From Chloroflexia bacterium (GTDB lineage Bacteria; Chloroflexota; Chloroflexia; QHBQ01; JADMIH01), in contig JAICKM010000363.1 in NCBI GenBank assembly GCA_025927935.1, positions 1-7,056 of the forward strand: 7,056 bases of DNA, in the 5' to 3' direction. Made by a program: the position numbers and the translations under genes. Below the pieces are notes generated by a model. The model saw only the letters and a program-made list of their open reading frames with translations. It had not been told where the DNA came from and did not search any database. Shown piece after piece: positions 1-7,056 of this stretch; positions within the stretch are counted from its first letter, which is position 1, and the number at the start of each line of letters is the position of its first letter.

Positions 1-535
1 AGGCGAGCGGATCGTCGGGCATGACGTTGTAGAGGTAGCGATAGTACGCCTCGCGCGCATAGTCGGCTTCCGTGATCGTGCGCCGGGCCGCCGTTTCGTC
101 CAGCCCCTCCCGCTGCTGCACATGCCGCAGGCGGGCAGTGAAGTCAGCGACTACCCGTAGGTTGAAGACATTCGGGTGCTGGAGCAGAGTCAGGTTCGCG
201 CCCCGGCCCACGATAATGACCTTACCCTGCCGCGCCAGTTCGTCCAGCACTTCGTTCACTGCCGTTACATACTTCTCCGAGCGCTCTTTGTAGACCCGCA
301 GGTCCTGGAAGGTCGGGCGCTGCTCGTAAACCCGCTCGATCTTGGCCAGGTCCATGCCGCTACGCTCCGCGGCCATGCCCAACAACTCGTTGTCGATCAC
401 CCGGAAGCCGAAGCGCCCGGCGAGCATCTGCGCCAGCTCGGTCCCGCCCGCGCCGTACTGGCGCGAGATCGTGAGGGCATTCACCTCGACGGCCATCGGA
501 CGCGGTACCGCAACGGGGGGTACCTGCGTATTCAT
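1..535 (-). CDS. Cytidylate kinase-like family protein, C-terminus beyond window
   Basis: I read 178 codons open through the left edge. The protein resembles the cytidylate kinase-like family (AAA_26/Cytidylate_kin2 type), a P-loop NMP-kinase fold of mostly untested function. Visible family landmarks are LTISRQYGAGG (residues 21-31, the glycine-rich loop, lacking the classical GK[ST] lysine as is usual in this family), VIDNELL (46-52), VIIVGRGAN (106-114) and an arginine/tyrosine-rich stretch ending in MPDDPLA (159-178). The start is the ATG at 535. It overlaps the kdpC stop as TAATG and has a perfect AAGGAGG at 542-548, six bases upstream, inside the kdpC coding end. Residues 1-18 are a proline/valine-rich leader. 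The overlap argues for coupled translation with the pump subunits. True cytidylate kinase (Cmk) activity is not implied; the substrate is unknown. The family call is firm, the role in K+ transport is inference. Confidence 0.85.
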   Translation of the reverse strand, partial: MNTQVPPVAVPRPMAVEVNALTISRQYGAGGTELAQMLAGRFGFRVIDNELLGMAAERSGMDLAKIERVYEQRPTFQDLRVYKERSEKYVTAVNEVLDELARQGKVIIVGRGANLTLLQHPNVFNLRVVADFTARLRHVQQREGLDETAARRTITEADYAREAYYRYLYNVMPDDPLA

Positions 536-1251
536 TACCGGCCTCCTTGCAGCGCATCCAGCGCCAGGTTCAACTTCAACACATTGACGCGCGGCTCGCC
601 CAGGAAACCTAGGTCGCGTCCTTCGGTGTACTGGTCCACGAGTTGCCGAACCTGCGACTCGGGCAGGTTGCGGGCTTTGGCGACGCGCGGCACCTGCAAG
701 TGCGCCGACGCCGGGGTGATATGCGGGTCCAACCCGCTGCCCGAGGCCGTCGCCAGGTCCACCGGCACCGGCCCGCTGATGCCCTCCGTGGCGCGGATGG
801 TGTCCGCCGCCTGCACGGTGTTGGTCAGCACAAGTTTGGCATTGGTCGGCCCAAGGTTCGAGCCGCCGGAGACGCCGGGCACATTATCCACGTTCGGGTC
901 GAACACCCCGCCCGCCGAGGGCCGCCCGTAGAAGTACCTCGTGTCGGTGAACACCTGCCCCAGCAGCGCCGAGCCGACCACCTGACCGTTCTTTCCAGTG
1001 ACCAGGCTGCCGTTCGCCTGCGCCGGGAAGGCCACCTGGGCGATCCCCGTCACCACGAGCGGATAGATCACCCCGGTGAGCACCGTCAGGAAGAGCACCA
1101 TCCCCAGGCCGAGCAAAAGCTGGCGGCCCACGTGCAGCCCGTCCTCGACCTCGACGGCTTCCAGGGCCGCCGGTGCCTGGGCCGACCCGCCGTCTGGACT
1201 GCGCCCATTGCCGGTGATCAGTCCGGCCGGGGCCACTTCCTTGGTAATCAT
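535..1251 (-). CDS. kdpC: Potassium-transporting ATPase subunit C
   Basis: KdpC is the single-span accessory subunit of the KdpFABC K+ pump, proposed to stabilise the complex and assist ATP or K+ binding. The 238-residue product has one membrane segment at about 44-70 (ending in [14 protein letters not shown]) followed by an extracytoplasmic domain. Family motifs are QANGSL (78-83), GSALLGQVF (93-101), YFYGRPSA (106-113), [10 protein letters not shown] (128-137), [14 protein letters not shown] (165-178) and QVPRVAKAR (186-194). It starts six bases after the kdpB stop, with only weak Shine-Dalgarno sequence, so coupling to kdpB is likely. Residues 1-43 form a polar, Ala/Gly/Glu-rich cytoplasmic extension that is much longer than in E. 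coli KdpC, where the membrane span begins almost at the N-terminus. An internal GTG at residue 41 (1131) could be the real start, but that would leave a gap of about 126 bases after kdpB, so I prefer the long form. Confidence 0.96.
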   Translation of the reverse strand: MITKEVAPAGLITGNGRSPDGGSAQAPAALEAVEVEDGLHVGRQLLLGLGMVLFLTVLTGVIYPLVVTGIAQVAFPAQANGSLVTGKNGQVVGSALLGQVFTDTRYFYGRPSAGGVFDPNVDNVPGVSGGSNLGPTNAKLVLTNTVQAADTIRATEGISGPVPVDLATASGSGLDPHITPASAHLQVPRVAKARNLPESQVRQLVDQYTEGRDLGFLGEPRVNVLKLNLALDALQGGR

Positions 1252-1257
1252 GGTCTC

Positions 1258-3372
<2,115 letters not shown>

Positions 3373-3396
3373 CGCGCAAGTACCTCGCAATCCGGC

Positions 3397-5133
3397 CTAG
3401 TTAATCGTGCCGGCCAGCATCTGGATGTGCTCGACAATCGGACCCAGGGCGTAGACCGGGAAGTAGGTCAGAGCGCCCACGATCAGGATCACGCCGACCA
3501 GCAGCCCGACGAAGAGCGGGGTATGGGTCGGGAACGTGCCCGCCGTGACCGCGACCCGCTTCTTGGCCGCCAGCGACCCGGCCAGGGCCATCATCGGCAC
3601 GATGAAGGCAAAGCGCCCGACGATCATCGCCAGGCCGATGGTCAGGTTGTAGAACGGCGTGTTGGCGTTCAGCCCCGCGAAAGCCGAGCCGTTGTTGCCG
3701 GTGCCCGACGTGTACGCGTACAGGATCTCGGTCAGCCCGTGCGGCCCGCCGTTGTTCAACGAATTCAGCGCCCCTGGCCAGAGCATCGCCAGGGCGGTGA
3801 AGCCCAGGATCGACAGCGGCAACACCAGGATCGCCAGGGTGACCATTTTCATATCGTGACTAGCGATCTTCTTGCCCAGGTATTCGGGCGTGCGCCCGAC
3901 CATCAGCCCCGCGATGAACACCGCCAGCATAGCCCAGATCAGCATGCCGTAGAGGCCCGAGCCGACCCCACCGAAGATAATCTCGCCCAGGGCGATGTTG
4001 GTCAGCGGCACCAGGCCGCCGAGCGCCGTGAAGCTATCGTGCATGCCGGTTACGCCCCCGTTGGATGCATCCGTGGTAATGGTCGCGTAGAGGGCTGAGG
4101 TGTAGATGCCGAAGCGTACTTCCTTGCCCTCCATGTTGCCTCCGGCCTGCAACGCACTCGCCGCCTGGTTCAGCCCGGCGTGTTGCGTGAGCAGGGTGTT
4201 GCCCGCCTGCTCGGCCCAGGCGGCGACCACGAAGCCCGCCAGGAAGAGGATGACCATGGCTATCCAGAGCGCCCAGCCCTGGCGCCGATCGCCCACCAGG
4301 CGCCCGAAAGTGTAGGTCAGGGCGCCGCCGATAGAGAAGATGGAGAGCATCTGGATGAAGTTGGTGATGCCGTTCGGATTCTCGAACGGATGGGCGCTGT
4401 TCGCGTTGAGCGTGCCGCCGCCGTTGGTACCCAACTGTTTGATGGCTTCCTCGGACGCGTCCGGCCCGCCGACGATGGTTTGCACGCCGCCCTGGAGAGT
4501 ATGCACGGTCTGGTAGCCGTTGAAATTCTGGATAGCACCCTGCGACACGTAGACCAGGGCGATGATCAGCGACAGCGGCAAGAGGATATAAAGGGTGCAG
4601 CGCACCAGGTCGACCCAAAAGTTGCCCAGGGCGCGTGTCTCGCGGCGGGCAAAGCCCCGGCTGAGCGCGATCGCCAGGCAGATGCCGGTGGCCGCGGAAG
4701 TGAAGTTATGCACGGCCAGCCCGGCCATGTTGGTCAGGTAGCTGACGGTGATCTCCGGCACGTAGCTCTGCCAGTTGGTATTCGTGGTGAACGACGTGGC
4801 GGTATTGAAGGACAGGTCGGGGCTGGCCGGCCCGAAACCCTGCGGGTTGAGCGGCAGCCACTGCTGCACGCGCAAGTGCGCATAGGTGAGCAGCAAGCCG
4901 ATAATGCTGAAGCCAAGCATAGCCGACGTATAGGTCAGCCAGGTCTGCTCACGCGCCGGGTTGATGCGCAAGAGCCGATAGATCCCGCTCTCGACGGGGA
5001 CCAGCACCGGCGACAGGAAGGTGCGCTCGCCCGTGAAGACCCGCGCTATATAGGCGCCCAGGTAGCGCGTAATCACGGCCAGCAAGATCATGAAAAGGAC
5101 GACCTGCGCGAGGGCAGGGATGAGGGTTTCCAT
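3397..5133 (-). CDS. kdpA: Potassium-transporting ATPase subunit A (K+-binding channel-like subunit)
   Basis: KdpA selects and passes K+ and belongs to the superfamily of K+ transporters with four pore loops. The product has 578 residues from the chosen start (580 from an ATG two codons upstream), slightly longer than the 557 of E. coli. Counting from the upstream ATG, all four pore loops are visible: TTNTNWQSY (118-126), GTNGGGTLNANSAHPFENP (237-255), SNGGVTGMHDSFTALGG (359-375) and NNGSAFAGLNANTPF (482-496). GLMVGRTPEYLGKK (411-424) is another family signature, and about ten hydrophobic spans are evident. The ATG at 5133 is preferred: GAGG at 5141-5144 lies seven bases upstream of it but only one base from the ATG at 5139. 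kdpF ends 31 bases upstream. Two pore-loop differences from E. coli stand out: TL in place of FF after the second filter glycines, and SNGG in place of SCGA in the third. Confidence 0.98.
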   Translation of the reverse strand: METLIPALAQVVLFMILLAVITRYLGAYIARVFTGERTFLSPVLVPVESGIYRLLRINPAREQTWLTYTSAMLGFSIIGLLLTYAHLRVQQWLPLNPQGFGPASPDLSFNTATSFTTNTNWQSYVPEITVSYLTNMAGLAVHNFTSAATGICLAIALSRGFARRETRALGNFWVDLVRCTLYILLPLSLIIALVYVSQGAIQNFNGYQTVHTLQGGVQTIVGGPDASEEAIKQLGTNGGGTLNANSAHPFENPNGITNFIQMLSIFSIGGALTYTFGRLVGDRRQGWALWIAMVILFLAGFVVAAWAEQAGNTLLTQHAGLNQAASALQAGGNMEGKEVRFGIYTSALYATITTDASNGGVTGMHDSFTALGGLVPLTNIALGEIIFGGVGSGLYGMLIWAMLAVFIAGLMVGRTPEYLGKKIASHDMKMVTLAILVLPLSILGFTALAMLWPGALNSLNNGGPHGLTEILYAYTSGTGNNGSAFAGLNANTPFYNLTIGLAMIVGRFAFIVPMMALAGSLAAKKRVAVTAGTFPTHTPLFVGLLVGVILIVGALTYFPVYALGPIVEHIQMLAGTIN

Positions 5134-5140
5134 CGACATA

Positions 5141-5144
5141 CCTC
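5141..5144 (-). promoter_or_regulatory. Shine-Dalgarno site that decides the kdpA start
   Basis: GAGG on the minus strand. It is seven bases from the ATG at 5133 and one base from the ATG at 5139, so it favours the inner start. It sits next to a 10-bp palindrome (CAACCGGTTG, 5146-5155) for which I have no role. Confidence 0.55.
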
Positions 5145-5164
5145 ACAACCGGTTGGCGGCCGGG

Positions 5165-5269
5165 CTAGAAGCGCTCGGCCCGGACCAGCACATACGCCAG
5201 GTAGACCAGCAGCGCGAGGGCGACCAGGCCCCAGAGCAGATAGTCCCAATGCGCGAGCAATGTGTCCAT
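5165..5269 (-). CDS. kdpF: KdpF-like small membrane subunit
   Basis: This is a 34-codon ORF encoding one hydrophobic helix. The peptide begins MDTLLAHWDYLLWG and ends YLAYVLVRAERF. E. coli KdpF (29 residues) ends similarly, with YLVYALINAEAF as I recall it, so the C-terminal Y-L-x-Y-x-L-x-x-x-E-x-F pattern is the diagnostic feature. KdpF is a lipid-like stabiliser bound to KdpA and KdpB in the membrane. The ORF lies directly upstream of kdpA, its canonical place. GGAAGGG (5278-5284) is eight bases upstream of the ATG. The start follows the stop of the preceding small ORF with no gap (TAGATG), suggesting translational coupling. Confidence 0.88.
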   Translation of the reverse strand: MDTLLAHWDYLLWGLVALALLVYLAYVLVRAERF

Positions 5270-5365
5270 CTATTTGGCCCTTCCCAGCGCGGCACATGCC
5301 TGAACAAAAGCCCACAGCAGGCCAAAAGCAACTATCGTAATTGCGATATAGAGTAGATCATCCAT
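5270..5365 (-). CDS. Unnamed 31-residue membrane peptide upstream of kdpF
   Basis: The ORF has 31 codons: MDDLLYIAITIVAFGLLW forms the N-terminal half, followed by AFVQACAALGRAK. It predicts one transmembrane helix (about residues 4-26) with an acidic N-terminus and a basic C-terminus, which by the positive-inside rule would place the C-terminus in the cytoplasm. A perfect AAGGAGGG (5371-5378) stands five bases before the ATG, one of the strongest ribosome sites in the window, and the stop abuts the kdpF start. I believe tiny ORFs of this sort, often with a cysteine near the helix end, occur before kdpF in other high-GC kdp loci, but I cannot confirm that here. It may be an extra small subunit or regulator of the pump, or a leader that couples translation of kdpF. 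No function is established to my knowledge. Confidence 0.7.
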   Translation of the reverse strand: MDDLLYIAITIVAFGLLWAFVQACAALGRAK

Positions 5366-5370
5366 GACGG

Positions 5371-5378
5371 CCCTCCTT
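5371..5378 (-). promoter_or_regulatory. Strong Shine-Dalgarno site for the 31-codon ORF
   Basis: AAGGAGGG on the minus strand, five bases before the ATG at 5365. It is the main evidence that the 31-codon ORF is translated. The sequence CCAAGGAGG that contains it is repeated about 40 bases upstream, inside the end of the receiver gene (5412-5420). Confidence 0.75.
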
Positions 5379-5394
5379 GGGCGCCCGCAACCAC

Positions 5395-5805
5395 CTATCC
5401 GCCTGGGGCCTCCTTGGAGGCCGACTCCAGCGCGGCGCGCCCAGCCAGGGCTTCGACAATTAAGCGCTTGAGCGCGTCTATGGGAAACGGCTTGGGCAAG
5501 AACGCCTGGGGGCGAAGCTCGGCCACCCGGCGCGAGGCCGGCGCGCCTGCCGACATCATGATCGTGGGCAGGCTCGCACAGGTAATCCCCTGACTGGTGA
5601 GCCGGCGCAACACGCCCCAGCCGGTGCCGTCCGGCAGGTTATTGTCCAGGACCAGCACGTCGGGCTGCTCTTGCAGCACCGCCTGAACGGCGCTGGCCTC
5701 GGTACCCGCCGTCGCGACGCGGTAGCCGATCTGCTCCAGCGTGCGCGCGAGCACCAACTGTAGCTGCGGTTCGTCTTCGACCAAGAGAATCTTCGCTGGT
5801 TCCAT
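5395..5805 (-). CDS. Stand-alone response regulator receiver protein (CheY-like)
   Basis: The 136-residue product is a single receiver domain. Visible landmarks are KILLVEDEP at the N-terminus (acidic pocket E10, D11, E12), the phospho-acceptor aspartate in VLDNNLPDGTG (D54), the switch residue in IMMSAG (S85) and the invariant lysine in FLPKPF (K105). A short Ala/Glu/Ser tail follows (about 122-136), and there is no DNA-binding or enzymatic output domain, so it cannot replace KdpE as a direct transcription factor. I chose the ATG at 5805 because GGGAGGG (5812-5818) lies six bases upstream; an upstream in-frame GTG at 5832 would add nine residues before the conserved fold. It is the first gene of the kdp operon, 29 bases before the 31-codon ORF. 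It may accept phosphate from the divergent kinase or another kinase and act through protein contact. The partner is unknown. Confidence 0.93.
   Translation of the reverse strand: MEPAKILLVEDEPQLQLVLARTLEQIGYRVATAGTEASAVQAVLQEQPDVLVLDNNLPDGTGWGVLRRLTSQGITCASLPTIMMSAGAPASRRVAELRPQAFLPKPFPIDALKRLIVEALAGRAALESASKEAPGG
5407..5422. repeat. Perfect short inverted repeat at the end of the receiver gene
   Basis: GGCCTCC and GGAGGCC flank a two-base centre. It lies in the coding end of the receiver gene. In the minus-strand mRNA the GGCCUCC arm could pair locally or with the similar GGAGGGCC at the ribosome site of the next ORF, about 40 bases downstream. It is not a terminator: no U-tract follows and the operon continues. 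Confidence 0.35.
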
Positions 5806-5858
5806 CTGTCGCCCTCCCGCGCTGCCTGTCACTGGGCGCCGTCTCCCGCGCCCGTATC

Positions 5859-5864
5859 AGTATA
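5859..5864 (-). promoter_or_regulatory. Candidate -10 box for the receiver-kdp operon
   Basis: TATACT on the minus strand, five of six matches to the sigma-70 consensus. At 17-bp spacing the -35 position reads TCTGGC, which is very poor, as expected for an activator-dependent promoter. The nearest NATAAR pair (5875-5891) ends 10 bp upstream, the same arrangement as a pho box replacing the -35 in PhoB promoters. The leader to the ATG at 5805 would be about 45 bases. The call rests on sequence alone. Confidence 0.35.
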
Positions 5865-5874
5865 GGTCAGGAGC

Positions 5875-5956
5875 CATAAAGGCCAGATAAGGGAGCAGGC
5901 CGAAAGCATAAGTCTTTTATAAGTGCCGGTTCTGCGGGGTATAAGAAACCTATAAA
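5875..5956. promoter_or_regulatory. Array of six 11-bp-phased NATAAR boxes, likely OmpR/KdpE-type operator
   Basis: Plus-strand copies begin at 5875 (CATAAA), 5886 (GATAAG), 5907 (CATAAG), 5918 (TATAAG), 5940 (TATAAG) and 5951 (TATAAA). They form three direct-repeat pairs, each with exactly 11 bp from start to start, and the pairs are 32 and 33 bp apart, so all lie roughly on one face of the helix. Read on the minus strand, toward the kdp genes, each pair is YTTATN-N5-YTTATN. This resembles the KdpE site of the E. coli kdp promoter as I remember it (TTTATA and TTTACA, 11 bp apart). OmpR/PhoB-family regulators bind such tandem repeats as head-to-tail dimers. The array sits between the divergent operon and kinase gene and could control both. 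Some copies also resemble -10 boxes, which is an alternative reading. Confidence 0.55.
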
Positions 5957-5958
5957 GA

Positions 5959-6024
5959 CCGGCCCGCGGCGGCGGTGGCTCCGGTACAATGGAGGTGTAA
6001 ACAGGGCGAGCCACCGCGGGCCGG
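5959..6024. repeat. GC-rich interrupted inverted repeat in the kinase leader region
   Basis: The left arm is CCGGCCCGCGG (5959-5969) plus TGGCTC (5976-5981), and the right arm is GAGCCA (6008-6013) plus CCGCGGGCCGG (6014-6024). All 17 positions pair, and the left arm carries a six-base bulge (CGGCGG, 5970-5975). The 26-base loop contains TACAAT, a GGAGGT sequence and the minimal frame ATG GAG GTG TAA (5989-6000). If transcribed with the kinase gene it would form a very stable leader hairpin; as DNA it could be a dimer-binding site. There is no T-tract, so it is not an ordinary terminator for either direction. Confidence 0.6.
5985..5990 (+). promoter_or_regulatory. Candidate -10 box for the sensor kinase gene
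   Basis: TACAAT matches the sigma-70 -10 consensus at five of six positions and would give a leader of about 60 bases to the ATG at 6060. No convincing -35 is present (GC-rich arm at the expected place). TATAAA at 5951-5956 is an alternative, but that box also belongs to the phased array. Confidence 0.25.
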
Positions 6025-6059
6025 CCCCCACGCTCCCCGTTTCATCATGGACGATGGCG

Positions 6060-7056
6060 ATGACAGGTCAGGGATACGAGTCACAGGATAGCAAGCAGCT
6101 GAGCCGGCAGCCCGGCAACCGGGTCGCGCGCCGGGTCCGAGCGACCCCGCCCGCCCCCCGGCCCGGCGCGCGCTTCCTCGATGCGGTGGCGGCAGCGCAG
6201 CGGGCCGGCACCGGGTGGACGAGGGTGCTGCGCTATGGGGGTACGGTAGTCGCGCTGGCCGCGGTCACCGCGGCCCTCTGGCCGGTCCGCGAAGAGATCG
6301 GTCTGCTCAACATCGGCCTGGTCTTCCTGATTGCCGTCATCGGGGCGACGGTATTCGCGGGGAGGTGGGCAGGCATCCTGGCCTCCGTCCTCGGGTTCGC
6401 CCTCTTCGACTTCTTCCTCGTCCCGCCGTATCTGACCTTCGCAATTGGCGACCTGCGCAATATCCTGGCGCTGTTTGTCTTCCTGGGCTTATCGACGCTG
6501 ACCAGCCAGCTGATCGCGGGGGCGCGGGAGCAGGCCGCGCAGGCGCAGCAACGCGCCGCCGATGTTTCCCAGCTCTACGAACTGAGCCAGGCGATCACGA
6601 CGGCGGAGCGACTCGACCAGGTGTTGCCGGCCATTGCCCAGAAGGTCCTGGCGGTCTTTGCCGCGCAGGCGTGCTGGATTCTGCTGCCGGGACCACACGA
6701 GCAACTCCAGGTGGCGGCGCAGGCACCGGCGCCCGCCCGCCCGCTGACGCGCGACGAGGCGTTGCTGGCCGAGCGCGCCTACTGGTATGGCAATGAGGTT
6801 GGGCTGCGCGGCGCACTGACCCTGGACCGCCCCTTCGTCGGCCCCCCGGCCGCGAGCCGGGCCGCCTTTGTGCCGCTGCGAGCCGGCGGCCACACCATCG
6901 GCGTCCTGGTCGTCGCCGACAAGCGCAACCACCAGCCCCTCACGCCGGCGGAGCGGACGGTCCTCGCGACCTTCGCGGATCAGGCCGCTGTGGCCCTGGA
7001 GCGGCTGCGGCTGCTGCGCGACGCCCAACGGGCCGAGGTGCTGACGCGCACCGACG
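6060..7056 (+). CDS. KdpD-type sensor histidine kinase without the N-terminal KdpD/Usp domains, 3' end beyond window
   Basis: I read 332 codons open through the right edge. Residues 1-53 are polar and Arg/Pro-rich with no recognised domain. Residues about 54-152 match the KdpD membrane domain (DUF4118, four short spans), with LLNIGLVFLIAV, FDFFLVPPYLTFAIGD and a final span ending near LTSQLIAGAREQ. A short helical linker leads to a GAF domain (about 171-318: LYELSQAI, then IGVLVVADK and FADQAAVALERLRL). The last residues, AEVLTRTD, correspond to the stretch just before the KdpD H-box, so HisKA and ATPase domains should follow outside the window. E. coli KdpD has about 395 residues before its membrane domain, including the KdpD domain with a Walker motif and a Usp domain; these are absent here. 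An upstream in-frame stop at 5877 rules out a longer form with an ATG other than 6054. GGA eight bases before 6060 favours that ATG over 6054. It is divergent from the kdp operon and probably senses K+ or turgor-related state. Confidence 0.88.
   Translation, partial: MTGQGYESQDSKQLSRQPGNRVARRVRATPPAPRPGARFLDAVAAAQRAGTGWTRVLRYGGTVVALAAVTAALWPVREEIGLLNIGLVFLIAVIGATVFAGRWAGILASVLGFALFDFFLVPPYLTFAIGDLRNILALFVFLGLSTLTSQLIAGAREQAAQAQQRAADVSQLYELSQAITTAERLDQVLPAIAQKVLAVFAAQACWILLPGPHEQLQVAAQAPAPARPLTRDEALLAERAYWYGNEVGLRGALTLDRPFVGPPAASRAAFVPLRAGGHTIGVLVVADKRNHQPLTPAERTVLATFADQAAVALERLRLLRDAQRAEVLTRTD

Noticed and set aside
5146..5155. 10-bp palindrome CAACCGGTTG between kdpF and kdpA
   Set aside because: Too short to be notable in GC-rich DNA and without a second copy or supporting context.
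4180..5340. 386-codon plus-strand ORF opposite kdpA and kdpF
   Set aside because: Rich in Arg, Gln, Asp, His and Gly, typical of antisense frames in high-GC genes; kdpA and kdpF on the other strand carry unmistakable motifs.
5829..6014. 61-codon minus-strand ORF in the divergent control region
   Set aside because: It needs a GTG start without a ribosome site, has a Pro/Arg-rich low-complexity sequence, and covers the phased boxes and the inverted repeat. It is better explained as non-coding control DNA.
6215..6796. 193-codon plus-strand ORF inside the kinase gene
   Set aside because: It lies in another frame of the DUF4118/GAF kinase and reads as an Arg/Gly/Pro-rich product with no domain; the kinase frame has clear family motifs.
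6489..7028. 179-codon minus-strand ORF opposite the kinase gene
   Set aside because: Antisense shadow of the high-GC kinase coding sequence, without family motifs.

Overview
This is a high-GC bacterial window that is almost entirely one potassium-uptake locus. Seven genes lie head to tail on the minus strand, read from about 5805 down to the left edge: a receiver-only response regulator, an unnamed 31-residue membrane peptide, kdpF, kdpA, kdpB, kdpC, and a cytidylate kinase-like protein cut by the window edge. On the plus strand, from 6060 to the right edge, runs the start of a KdpD-type sensor kinase. The protein sequences look like those of high-GC, non-proteobacterial lineages. Chloroflexota is my best guess and Actinomycetota is possible, but this is an impression and not a demonstrated placement.

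Layout. Positions 1-535 hold the cytidylate kinase-like gene, which overlaps the kdpC stop by one base (TAATG). kdpC (535-1251), kdpB (1258-3372) and kdpA (3397-5133) follow with gaps of 6 to 24 bases, so they look like one translationally coupled operon. Between kdpA and the response regulator lie two tiny membrane ORFs back to back: kdpF (5165-5269) and a 31-codon ORF (5270-5365) whose stop touches the kdpF start. The receiver gene is 5395-5805. Positions 5806-6059 are a divergent control region, and the sensor kinase begins at 6060.

How the parts work together. KdpFABC is the high-affinity K+ pump: KdpA binds and selects K+, KdpB is the P-type ATPase, and KdpC and KdpF are accessory membrane subunits. 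All key motifs of KdpA, KdpB and KdpC are intact, so the pump should be functional. The divergent kinase carries the KdpD membrane domain (DUF4118) and a GAF domain but lacks the N-terminal KdpD and Usp domains of the E. coli protein. No DNA-binding KdpE is visible; the only regulator in the window has a bare receiver domain.

The most striking non-coding signal is in the control region. Six copies of NATAAR are arranged as three pairs, each pair with 11-bp start-to-start spacing, and the pairs are 32-33 bp apart. This is the geometry expected for OmpR/PhoB/KdpE-family operators. The pair nearest the kdp operon ends 10 bp upstream of a candidate -10 box (TATACT). A GC-rich interrupted inverted repeat follows on the kinase side. 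I found no RNA genes, mobile elements or CRISPR arrays.
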